Source: CAZYWA01 sp964650975 [NCBI: uncultured bacterium]
Lineage (GTDB): Bacteria > JADJOY01
Reading direction: 5' to 3'
Assembly (NCBI GenBank): GCA_964650975.1
Contig: CAZYWA010000445.1
Span: 1-6,811, forward strand
DNA length: 6,811 bases
In this document: positions 1 through 6,121 of the stretch, one piece after another
Layout of the letters: the number at the start of each line of letters is the position of its first letter
Position numbering within the stretch: the first letter of the stretch is position 1
Notes under the pieces: generated by a model
Database searches by the model: none
What the model was told of the DNA's origin: nothing
What the model saw: the letters and a program-made list of their open reading frames with translations, nothing else
Program-made: the position numbers and the translations under genes

Positions 1-1686
1 TACCCGTGGAAGCCCGATACCTGGTACCGGATGGTGCTGCGCGTGGAGCCAACCGCCACGCGCCGAGCGATGGTGCGCGGGAAGGTCTGGCCGCGCGATC
101 AGCCCGAGCCGTCGACCTGGACGGTCCAGCTCGACGACACCTTCGGCGTGACCGAGGGCGCGCCGGGCATCTACGGCTACTCGCCCGTGGACATCTACTA
201 CGACAACCTCGAGGTGAGCCCCAATTCGGCGCATCCGCTGCAAGAGGCGAAGGACGCCGACGACCACGGCAATCTTCACGCACCACCGCCCAGTGCGCCG
301 GCGGCGCCCGCGGCGCCGGCCGCGAGCACGCCCAAGGCCGCGGCGACCCATGAGCTGGTCGAGCACCCCAAGGGTCCCGAGGCGCCCGCGGCGATGTTCG
401 GCGAGACCGTCTCGCGCAACATGGTCTCCACCGCCAAGGGACTGCCCGACGACTGGGACCCGAAGACCGGCAAGAACATCAAGTGGCAGGCGAAGCTCGG
501 CTCGCAAACCCACGGCGGGCCGGTGGTGTTCGGGAACAACGTCTACATCGGCACCAACAACGAGTCGCCGCGCGACCCGAAGTACAAGGGCGACTACGGC
601 GTTCTCATGGCGTTCAACAAGGACACCGGCGAATTCCAGTGGCAGAACGTCCACCCCAAGCTGCCCACCGGTCAGGTCAACGACTGGCCCCTGGAGGGCG
701 TCTGCTCGACGCCGTTCGTCCAGGGCGACCGGCTCTGGTACGTGTCCAACGAGGCGCACGTGGTGTGCGCCAAGGCGGCCACGGGAGAGGTCGTCTGGAA
801 GTACGACATGCGGAAGGAGCTCGAGGTCTTCCCGCACAACATGGCGGCGTCCTCACCGCTCGCGAAGGGCGGCATCCTGTTCGTGGTGACGGGGAACGGC
901 GTCGACGAGGGACACGTCAACATCCCGGCTCCCAGCGCGCCGAGCTTCATCGCGCTCGACCAGAAGACCGGGAAGCTGCTCTGGAAGGACAACTCCCCCG
1001 GCAACAGGATCCTCCACGGTAGCTGGTCGAGCCCGGTTTACGGCGAGGCCGGCGGCCGCACGCAGGTGGTCTTCCCGGGCGGCGACGGCTGGCTTTACTC
1101 GTTCGTCCCCGAGACCGGCGAGCTGCTGTGGAAGTTCGACTGCAACCCGAAGGACTCGGTGTGGGACATCGGCGGCAACGGAACCCGCAACAACCTCATC
1201 GCGACGCCGGTGTTCCTCGACGGCAAGGTCTACGTGGGCGTCGGCGAGGATCCCGAGCACGGCGAGGGTGTCGGCCACCTCTACGCGATCGACGCCACGA
1301 AGCGCGGCGACATCACCCAGACCGGCGTCGTGTGGCGTCGCGAGGGCGAGGACTTCCACCGCACCATCTCGACGGTCGCGATCGCCGACGGGCTGCTCTA
1401 CGCGGTCGACCTGTCGGGCTTCCTCTACTGCCTCGACGCCGCCACCGGGAAGCTCTACTGGACCTACGACGCGCTCGCGGCGGTGTGGTCCTCGCCTTAC
1501 GTGGCCGACGGCAAGGTGTACCTGACCGACGAGGACGGCGACGTCGCGATCCTGAAGCACGGCAAGGAGAAGCAGCTGATCCGCGAGATCAACATGGGCG
1601 ACGCGATCTACACCACGGTGGTCGCGAAGGACGGCACCCTCTACGTCGCCACCCGCTCGCGGCTCTTCGCGATCGGCGCCAAGTGA
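1..1686 (+). CDS. PQQ-like beta-propeller repeat protein with LamG-like domain (5' partial)
   Basis: The frame is open from the first base, so the true start lies upstream; the first ATG (base 31) falls inside a domain and is not the start. In fragment numbering, residues 1-74 resemble the end of a LamG/concanavalin-like (3-keto-disaccharide hydrolase type) domain, with GKVWPR, GIYGYSP and IYYDNLEV. An Ala/Pro-rich linker follows (about 75-130). Residues ~137-561 form a beta-propeller with PQQ-type blade ends: KNIKW 158-162, TGEFQW 209-214, TGEVVW 261-266, TGKLLW 323-328, TGELLW 372-377, TGVVW 441-445 and TGKLYW 482-487, giving about seven blades. Such proteins are normally exported. No adjacent Cys-Cys pair of the quinoprotein alcohol dehydrogenase type is present, so PQQ binding or catalysis is not shown; a BamB-like scaffold or carbohydrate-associated role is equally possible. 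Tandem hairpins follow the stop. The propeller call is firm; the function is unknown. Confidence 0.9.
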   Translation, partial: YPWKPDTWYRMVLRVEPTATRRAMVRGKVWPRDQPEPSTWTVQLDDTFGVTEGAPGIYGYSPVDIYYDNLEVSPNSAHPLQEAKDADDHGNLHAPPPSAPAAPAAPAASTPKAAATHELVEHPKGPEAPAAMFGETVSRNMVSTAKGLPDDWDPKTGKNIKWQAKLGSQTHGGPVVFGNNVYIGTNNESPRDPKYKGDYGVLMAFNKDTGEFQWQNVHPKLPTGQVNDWPLEGVCSTPFVQGDRLWYVSNEAHVVCAKAATGEVVWKYDMRKELEVFPHNMAASSPLAKGGILFVVTGNGVDEGHVNIPAPSAPSFIALDQKTGKLLWKDNSPGNRILHGSWSSPVYGEAGGRTQVVFPGGDGWLYSFVPETGELLWKFDCNPKDSVWDIGGNGTRNNLIATPVFLDGKVYVGVGEDPEHGEGVGHLYAIDATKRGDITQTGVVWRREGEDFHRTISTVAIADGLLYAVDLSGFLYCLDAATGKLYWTYDALAAVWSSPYVADGKVYLTDEDGDVAILKHGKEKQLIREINMGDAIYTTVVAKDGTLYVATRSRLFAIGAK

Positions 1687-1728
1687 GCGGCGGGCGCCGC
1701 TGCTGACGCCCGCCTGGCGGGCGCCAGC
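1686..1728 (+). terminator. Tandem GC-rich hairpins after the propeller gene
   Basis: Two perfect or near-perfect hairpins sit back to back at the stop codon. Hairpin 1 is AGCGGC (1686-1691) pairing with GCCGCT (1696-1701) around a 4-base loop. Hairpin 2 (1702-1728) has GCTG, a mismatch, then CGCCCGC, a CTG loop, GCGGGCG, a mismatch, and CAGC: eleven pairs. No T-tract follows, so this is not a classical intrinsic terminator. It could be a terminator or attenuator of the type inferred in high-GC genomes, or an mRNA 3'-end stabiliser. If it terminates, the next three genes need their own promoter in the short stretch 1729-1760, where I see no clear -10/-35. Confidence 0.5.
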
Positions 1729-1763
1729 GTCGCCCCCGACTCGACGCCGTCGTGGTGACGTCC

Positions 1764-1768
1764 GAGGA
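1764..1768 (+). promoter_or_regulatory. Ribosome binding site GAGGA for the membrane protein
   Basis: GAGGA lies 7 bases before the ATG at 1776. It decides the start in favour of 1776 over in-frame GTG codons at 1752 and 1755, which have no comparable site and would place this motif inside the gene. Confidence 0.6.
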
Positions 1769-1775
1769 CCCACGC

Positions 1776-2504
1776 ATGTCCACCACCCGCGAGGCGCCGG
1801 CTGACCTCTCCGAGAGACCTCGTGCGGATTCGATCGACGGCGCCGACGGTGAGGTCGACCGACGATGGAGGTTGCACCTCCGGTGGGGATCGGTCGCCCT
1901 CATCCTCGCCACGTTGATTCCCTCGAGCGACGGCCAGATCATGTGGCTCAACATGCAGATTTTGACGATGTACGCGACGGGCATGAGCCGGCCGCGGCTC
2001 AGCCCGAAGCTCGACGAGAACTTGCTGTTCCTGTTCAGTGCCTGCTCGTGGACGATCGTCTTCACCGGCTGGCTCGGGCTCTGGATCAGCCGGCGAGCCG
2101 GAAGCCTTTCCCGCCCGGGCCCGGGCACCGTGAGCTTCTCACGCGGCCTGTTCTTCGCGACCTGGCTTCTGCCCGGCCTGTTTTCATCCCTTTACTCCTG
2201 GCGCTACCACGGCTTCGGCGTGCTCACGCTGGGGATCGGAATTCCGGTCTATCTGCTGATCGGTGGCCGGATTTACGGCTCCGCTCGACATCAACGCGAC
2301 ACGCCCTTGGTCGTTTTCTGGTTCATGCTGCTCCCCGTATTGGCGACGCTCTTCGGCTGGGCGTGCATCGCAAGCATCCTCTTCCTATCCCCGGATCCGA
2401 TCTTCGCTCACACGATCCTGCTGGGAGCTGGCGGGGCGATCGCGATGCTGATCGGATTGCTCGGCTGGCGGCGAGCGTGGGCGTCGAGATCCGGGCCGGT
2501 GTGA
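1776..2504 (+). CDS. Multi-pass membrane protein, family not recognised
   Basis: I do not recognise this 242-residue protein. The N-terminus (1-36) is polar and charged (MSTTREAPADLSERPRADS...), consistent with a cytoplasmic tail. Five to six hydrophobic stretches follow at about 38-67 (weak, interrupted by PSSDGQ), 83-104, 124-140, 147-165, 176-204 and 208-230. It ends in a short basic tail, WRRAWASRSG. The connecting loops are short, and there is no haem c motif, Walker box or recognisable catalytic motif. A polar segment, ATGMSRPRLSPKLDEN (67-82), lies between the first two hydrophobic blocks. The ATG at 1776 is preferred because of GAGGA seven bases upstream; GTG 1752 would add eight residues. 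The 34-base gap to the DUF1326-like gene suggests co-transcription, so it may be a membrane partner of that protein or of the downstream cytochrome. The coding call is firm; the role is unknown. Confidence 0.8.
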   Translation: MSTTREAPADLSERPRADSIDGADGEVDRRWRLHLRWGSVALILATLIPSSDGQIMWLNMQILTMYATGMSRPRLSPKLDENLLFLFSACSWTIVFTGWLGLWISRRAGSLSRPGPGTVSFSRGLFFATWLLPGLFSSLYSWRYHGFGVLTLGIGIPVYLLIGGRIYGSARHQRDTPLVVFWFMLLPVLATLFGWACIASILFLSPDPIFAHTILLGAGGAIAMLIGLLGWRRAWASRSGPV

Positions 2505-2505
2505 A

Positions 2506-2528
2506 GCGCGTCGTTTGCCGACGAGCGC
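2506..2528 (+). other. Small hairpin in the gap before the DUF1326-like gene
   Basis: CGTCG (2509-2513) pairs with CGACG (2519-2523) around TTTGC. An outer GCG (2506-2508) can pair with CGC (2526-2528) past a two-base bulge. It starts two bases after the preceding stop and ends just before the AGGGG ribosome site. It could tune translation or mark the gene junction, or be chance in GC-rich DNA. Confidence 0.25.
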
Positions 2529-2533
2529 AGGGG
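2529..2533 (+). promoter_or_regulatory. Ribosome binding site AGGGG for the DUF1326-like gene
   Basis: AGGGG lies five bases before the ATG at 2539. This supports that ATG rather than the in-frame TTG at 2515, which would add MPTSAGAG ahead of the basic MKRK start of the membrane anchor. Confidence 0.5.
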
Positions 2534-2538
2534 CCGGA

Positions 2539-3324
2539 ATGAAGCGTAAAGTGGTGATCGCCGCGGTCGCGGTCGCAGCCGTGCTCGCGCTCGCCGCCGC
2601 GGCGCTGCTGGCGGCGCGGATGCGCATGAGCGCCGGCGAGGGGCCCAGATGGCGCATGGATGCCTCGATCATCGCGGCCTGCTCCTGTCCCATCTACTGC
2701 CAGTGCTGCTTCAACGAGGAATCGGTGGAGCGTGCCGGCACGGAAGGCCACCCAGACGATTCCCATCTCTACCGCTTCAACGGTGCCTACAAGGTGAACC
2801 GCGGTAAGTACGGCGCGGTCTCGCTCGATGAAGCGAAGTTCTGGATGGCCGGCGATTTCGGTTCCGAACCCGGCGACGACCAGAGGAACTGGGCGGTCCT
2901 CACCTTCGACAAGGCGACCACACCGGAGCAGCGCGACGCGATCGGCGCGATCGTGAGCCGGATCTTCCCCGTGAAGTGGAAATCCTTCTCGACGGCCGAA
3001 GGCGACGTCGAGTGGACCGACCTGGGCAGCAACGTGCGGCTGAGCCCGCGCAGCTCGGACTACGCGCACGCCACGCTCGACGGCGGCAGGACCGCGGAAG
3101 TGTCGCTCAAACGTCCCACGACCGCCGACGACCCGTCGCAGCCCATCGAGATCCAGAACCTGCGCTACTGGGGTGCCAACTCGAACGACGGATTCGTGCT
3201 GATGCCGGCCGAGATCCAGGCCTGGCGAAGCGGCGACCGGAAGTTCGAGTACCGGAACACCAACGGCTACACCCTGACCTTCCACATCGAATCGGGGAGA
3301 GCCCGGCCGGCTCCCCAGCCCTGA
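2539..3324 (+). CDS. DUF1326-like domain protein with N-terminal membrane anchor
   Basis: A 261-residue protein. MKRK is followed by one hydrophobic Ala/Val/Leu helix (about 5-27), so it is a signal anchor or uncleaved signal, placing the rest in the periplasm. From residue 37 it follows the DUF1326 pattern: WRMDASIIAACSC, then C48-S-C50-P-I-Y-C54-Q-C56-C57-F, a polar stretch, then GKYGAVSLDEAKFWMAG (89-105), and NWAVLTFDKATTPEQRDAIGAI (117-138). The five clustered Cys resemble the CxC...CPC cluster of that family and suggest metal or thiol chemistry; the family's biochemical role is not established. The C-terminal half (about 145-250) is beta-rich. The start is chosen from AGGGG five bases upstream and the classic basic-plus-hydrophobic N-terminus. 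Its neighbours are an unknown membrane protein upstream and a haem protein downstream, each 34 bases away. Assignment is by motif memory, not by search. Confidence 0.75.
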   Translation: MKRKVVIAAVAVAAVLALAAAALLAARMRMSAGEGPRWRMDASIIAACSCPIYCQCCFNEESVERAGTEGHPDDSHLYRFNGAYKVNRGKYGAVSLDEAKFWMAGDFGSEPGDDQRNWAVLTFDKATTPEQRDAIGAIVSRIFPVKWKSFSTAEGDVEWTDLGSNVRLSPRSSDYAHATLDGGRTAEVSLKRPTTADDPSQPIEIQNLRYWGANSNDGFVLMPAEIQAWRSGDRKFEYRNTNGYTLTFHIESGRARPAPQP

Positions 3325-3358
3325 CCGCGGCGTCGTTCACCAAGCGAATGGACGTGCC

Positions 3359-5644
3359 TTGACCGCCGAGGGCCGCCTTCGGGGCGTTCTGGCCGGACTG
3401 CTGCTCTTTCTCGCCGCCAGCGGCGCCGTCACGTGGAGCCAGCCGCGACCCGGCATCGCGCTCCAGTTTCTGCAGCTCGCGCACATGGTGGTCGGCTTCG
3501 CCGTCGTCACGCTGGGCGTCGTCTACCTCGCCCTCCATCTGGCTCAGACGCTGCCGGGAGTGGTGCGCGCACTGGGCAAGCCACCGCGAACGTCGTTCGC
3601 GGTGGTGGGGATGCTGGTCATCGCGACCTGGCTCGGTGCGAGCCAGAAGATGGCTTTGGTCAACGTCCTCGCGGTGGCGGCGGTCATCGTCGCGGGGACG
3701 GGCCTCCTCTTGGTGGCGGGACGGGTCACGGGTCTGGGGCGAGCCGCTTCCGTCGTCATCGCCTTGTCGGGCGCGCTGGTGCTCTTCGTCCTCACCGCGG
3801 TTGGCACGGGCCGGGACGCACCCTTGGTGCTGAGCGTGGGTGTCGTCGTCGCCGCGCTGCTCCTCTGGTCGGCGGCGCGGAGCGGCGGAAGCGTCACCAA
3901 GACGCTGGGCGGCTTCGGCGGGCTCGCGATGCTGATCTGCTTCGTCGCTGCGATCGGTGGCGCGGGCACGGCGGCGGGCCTGATGCTCTACGCCAGGCTC
4001 CCGATCCTCGAAAACCTTCCGATCCCCTGGTTCGTGCACGTGCTCTTCTCCTGGTGCGCCGTTGCGGTGGTGGCCGCACACATCCGCGCGTCGCGCGCGC
4101 GAAGCGCGCGACAGCGAAGCACGTCCCGCCGAGCCTACCCGTGGCGACAGCCCTTCCGACGGCAAGCGCTGCCGGCGCTCGTCGTGGCGAGCCTCGCCAG
4201 CGCCCTGCTCGTGGCCATGGGTACATCGAAGGTCCCCAGCTTCGGCGCCGACCAGCAGGCGCTCGTGCCGATCGGTGCCGGCTTCAGCGAGGTGCTGCCC
4301 GCGAGCTGCGAGTCCTGCCACGCGGAGGTGGTCGAGGGGTGGTCCCATTCCTCGCACGCTCGCGCCGCCGACAACCCGTTCTTCACGGGGCTACTGCGAC
4401 GGCTTCGCGACGAGCGGGGGCCGGAAGAGCTGCGCGTCTGCTTGCGTTGCCACGCCCCTCACGCTCTCGACCCGGCCGGCGCGAGCTTCGAGTCGGTGGT
4501 CGAGAGCGAGGGCTATCGGGCCGGTGTGCACTGCGTGTCCTGCCATCGCACCACGCCCGGCGGGGATCGTGACGGAGCGCTCGTCGCCACCCCGCTCGGA
4601 GCGGATTCCTTCTCTCTTCTCGTCGACCGTCCCGGAGTGCTTCCTCGGCTCGATCGAGAGGACGGACGGGGGCTGATTCGAAACGCGGAGTGGGTGATTC
4701 GAAACACGCTCATCTCGAGCCGTCTTGAGCGACATCGCGAACGCTACCGGTTCGCGATCCACGACCCCGCCTCGTGCAGGCCCTGCCACGTGCAGACGCT
4801 CGGGCCCTCCACCCATGGGCGCGTCGCCCACGTGCTGCAGGATCAGTACACGTCCTGGCGCGAGTCACCGGCGGCGGCGGCGGGGATGAACTGCGCCACC
4901 TGCCACATGACTCACTATCAGGTGAATTACCCCGTGCACGACCATCGCTTCCTGACCGCTAGCACCTACGTCGCAGCCGTGGAGAACGGCCCGGCCGGCA
5001 TGGCCGAGGTGGAGGCGAACCTCGAGGGACGCGTGCTGCTGCCGCCGGACGACCCAGGGCATTCGTTCTACGAGTTCGCCGTGCCGAAGGAGCGTCCCGC
5101 GCAGACAGCGGAGGGCTCCCTGCTCCTCCTGGAGGTGCAGCTTGTCGATGACGTGCTGCTGCTCCGGACCAGGAACTCGGGCAAGATCGGCCACGTTTTC
5201 CCGACCGGACCGACCGATCTCTTCCAGGTGTGGCTCTCGGTGCGCGCGACCGACGAGCGCGGCCGCCCGGTGCTCGAGATCGGCACCCACGGGCCGGAAG
5301 GCGCCCCGCAGCTCGGCGACCGGCTGTTCGACGAGCGGGGCGACACGATCCACGACCATCGCCTCTGGGCGGTCGACAAGGCGGTGGACCTGGGGCGCAT
5401 TCCCGTGGTCGGCGCCCACGAGGTGCGCCTGGACGGCTCCGCACTCCGGTGCGCGGAGGCGGATCCCACGTGCCGGTTTCGCGTGGAAGCCGCGTGGAAC
5501 TACCGCCGGCTGGATCCAGCGCTGGTCGCGCAGATCACCGGCGAAGCCGGTCCGGAGCTGCCGATCGTGCAGGTGGGCAAGGTCACCGCCGACGTTGCCG
5601 GGGCGCCGCGCCTCGGGGGACAAGAGACCCATCGTGTCGACTGA
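3359..5644 (+). CDS. Membrane-bound multihaem cytochrome c with b-type-like helical domain
   Basis: A 761-residue fusion. Nine hydrophobic helices lie at about 9-25, 34-62, 78-93, 99-120, 129-148, 154-172, 184-211, 222-242 and 268-288. Basic loops at 63-78, 121-128, 173-183 and 243-268 put the N-terminus inside and residues 290-761 in the periplasm. His42/His60 in helix 2 and His227/His241 in helix 8 sit near opposite membrane faces, as in di-haem b bundles. The periplasmic part has five CxxCH sites: C317, C361, C392, C473 and C512. Spare His (330, 333, 368, 391, 468, 486, 491, 519, 527, 529) could be distal ligands. A C-terminal beta-rich region contains NSGKIGHVFPTG (606-617), a motif seen in multihaem c cytochromes. 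It probably exchanges electrons between the quinone pool and a periplasmic partner; substrate and direction are unknown. The start is TTG, the only plausible one upstream of helix 1, and its ribosome site is weak (GGA at 3350-3352). Confidence 0.88.
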   Translation: MTAEGRLRGVLAGLLLFLAASGAVTWSQPRPGIALQFLQLAHMVVGFAVVTLGVVYLALHLAQTLPGVVRALGKPPRTSFAVVGMLVIATWLGASQKMALVNVLAVAAVIVAGTGLLLVAGRVTGLGRAASVVIALSGALVLFVLTAVGTGRDAPLVLSVGVVVAALLLWSAARSGGSVTKTLGGFGGLAMLICFVAAIGGAGTAAGLMLYARLPILENLPIPWFVHVLFSWCAVAVVAAHIRASRARSARQRSTSRRAYPWRQPFRRQALPALVVASLASALLVAMGTSKVPSFGADQQALVPIGAGFSEVLPASCESCHAEVVEGWSHSSHARAADNPFFTGLLRRLRDERGPEELRVCLRCHAPHALDPAGASFESVVESEGYRAGVHCVSCHRTTPGGDRDGALVATPLGADSFSLLVDRPGVLPRLDREDGRGLIRNAEWVIRNTLISSRLERHRERYRFAIHDPASCRPCHVQTLGPSTHGRVAHVLQDQYTSWRESPAAAAGMNCATCHMTHYQVNYPVHDHRFLTASTYVAAVENGPAGMAEVEANLEGRVLLPPDDPGHSFYEFAVPKERPAQTAEGSLLLLEVQLVDDVLLLRTRNSGKIGHVFPTGPTDLFQVWLSVRATDERGRPVLEIGTHGPEGAPQLGDRLFDERGDTIHDHRLWAVDKAVDLGRIPVVGAHEVRLDGSALRCAEADPTCRFRVEAAWNYRRLDPALVAQITGEAGPELPIVQVGKVTADVAGAPRLGGQETHRVD
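4090..4112 (+). other. Perfect 9-bp hairpin inside the cytochrome gene
   Basis: GTCGCGCGC (4090-4098) is exactly complementary to GCGCGCGAC (4104-4112) around the loop GCGAA. It lies in the stretch encoding the basic cytoplasmic loop SRARSAR between helices 8 and 9. It may be an effect of Arg/Ala codons in GC-rich DNA, or an mRNA structure that slows translation between the membrane part and the haem domain. Confidence 0.35.
4674..4708 (+). repeat. Heptamer-phased direct repeat inside the cytochrome gene
   Basis: TGATTCGAAACGCG (4674-4687) recurs as TGATTCGAAACACG (4695-4708), one mismatch in 14, with GAGTGGG between, so the whole reads as five 7-base units. The copies are 21 bases apart and stay in frame, encoding IRNAEWVIRNT between haem sites 3 and 4. 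The minus-strand reading gives FRITHSAFRI, like the products of short heptameric tandem repeats found in many bacterial genomes. Confidence 0.5.
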
Positions 5645-5720
5645 CGTTGCTCGCTCGATTCGCGCAGCGTTGATGGCCCACGAACGATCCAGTCGTCTCC
5701 GGCGCCGGACCCTGGCGATC

Positions 5721-5746
5721 GCGAGCTCGACGTGACTTCGAGTCGC
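5721..5746. terminator. Hairpin between the convergent genes
   Basis: GCGAGCTCGA (5721-5730) pairs with TCGAGTCGC (5738-5746) around CGTGACT: nine pairs with one bulged G. It sits in the 104-base convergent gap, two bases beyond the minus-strand stop and 76 bases beyond the cytochrome stop, where a two-way terminator would be expected. Neither side has a T-tract. A 12-base palindrome, TCCGGCGCCGGA, also lies at 5698-5709. No gene is seen in the gap. Confidence 0.35.
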
Positions 5747-5748
5747 GC

Positions 5749-6117
5749 TCAGCGAGTACGGCGGACGAGAAATCGCAGCCCGTTCCTGGGCCTCAGCGGG
5801 GCCAGCGGCTGCGGTCGTTCGTCCCGACCTGGGACGAGCTCGAAGCGGAACGGCTCGATCACGACCGAGACGACGGCTCGTGCGCTGGCTTCCGCCAAGC
5901 CGCGACCGATACAGGTTCGCGTCCCGGCGCCGAACGGGACGTAGGCGTGACGCTCGATTCGCGACTCCCAGCCGGGCGAGAAGCGCCCGGGCACGAAGCG
6001 CTCGGGATCCGGGAACCAGCCCAGCGTGCGCATGCCGTCGACCTCGGCGTCGCCGAAGAGCCCACGGGCGATCACGTACCCGTCGTCGCGGTAGCGCCCG
6101 GCAAGATCGAGGGCCAT
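5749..6117 (-). CDS. Cytochrome P450 C-terminal fragment fused to a PhyH-like N-terminus (probable remnant)
   Basis: A 122-residue reading frame made of two unrelated parts. Residues 1-30 (GRYRDDGYVIARGLF, then DAEVDGMR) look like the opening of a phytanoyl-CoA dioxygenase (PhyH). From about residue 34 it is the C-terminal end of a cytochrome P450: WFPDPERFVPGRF, the haem-thiolate loop F62-G-A-G-T-R-T-C69-I-G71 matching FxxGxRxCxG with Cys69 as the iron ligand, and the terminal LRPRNGLRFLVRR. A working P450 is about 400 residues or more with an I-helix and an ExxR motif, and PhyH needs its HxD...H iron site; neither set is here, so no activity is expected. The ATG at 6117 follows the receptor stop by four bases and has no clear ribosome site, so expression would be by coupling. 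It is best read as an in-frame deletion scar, that is, a pseudogene with an open frame. A misassembly is the main alternative. Confidence 0.8.
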   Translation of the reverse strand: MALDLAGRYRDDGYVIARGLFGDAEVDGMRTLGWFPDPERFVPGRFSPGWESRIERHAYVPFGAGTRTCIGRGLAEASARAVVSVVIEPFRFELVPGRDERPQPLAPLRPRNGLRFLVRRTR

Positions 6118-6121
6118 GGCG

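Noticed and set aside
1-1686. PQQ-dependent alcohol or glucose dehydrogenase
   Set aside because: The blades fit the PQQ-like repeat, but there is no adjacent Cys pair and no cytochrome c domain in the visible part, so enzymatic identity is not supported.
853-1773. Minus-strand open frame (306 codons)
   Set aside because: It is antisense to the propeller gene, with low-complexity Arg/Val/Gly composition and no motif; the plus-strand frame has clear repeats.
1865-2542. Plus-strand overlapping frame with a GGAGG-like sequence nearby
   Set aside because: It overlaps the membrane protein gene in another frame, is Arg-rich and lacks membrane segments. The GGAGGT/ACCTCC hairpin at 1867-1881 is inside the real gene.
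2323-3285. Minus-strand open frame (320 codons)
   Set aside because: It spans two plus-strand genes in antisense and has a compositionally biased product with no domain.
3107-4357. Long minus-strand open frame (416 codons)
   Set aside because: It lies antisense to the DUF1326-like and cytochrome genes. Its product is rich in Arg, Gly, Ala and His with no domain, as expected of a shadow frame in GC-rich DNA.
3359-5644. Octahaem tetrathionate reductase or NrfA-type nitrite reductase
   Set aside because: Only five CxxCH sites are present and there is no CxxCK site. The large membrane domain does not fit either enzyme.
5698-5709. Palindrome TCCGGCGCCGGA as an operator or attachment site
   Set aside because: A single 12-base GC palindrome between convergent genes is expected often by chance here, and no regulator or integrase gene is nearby.
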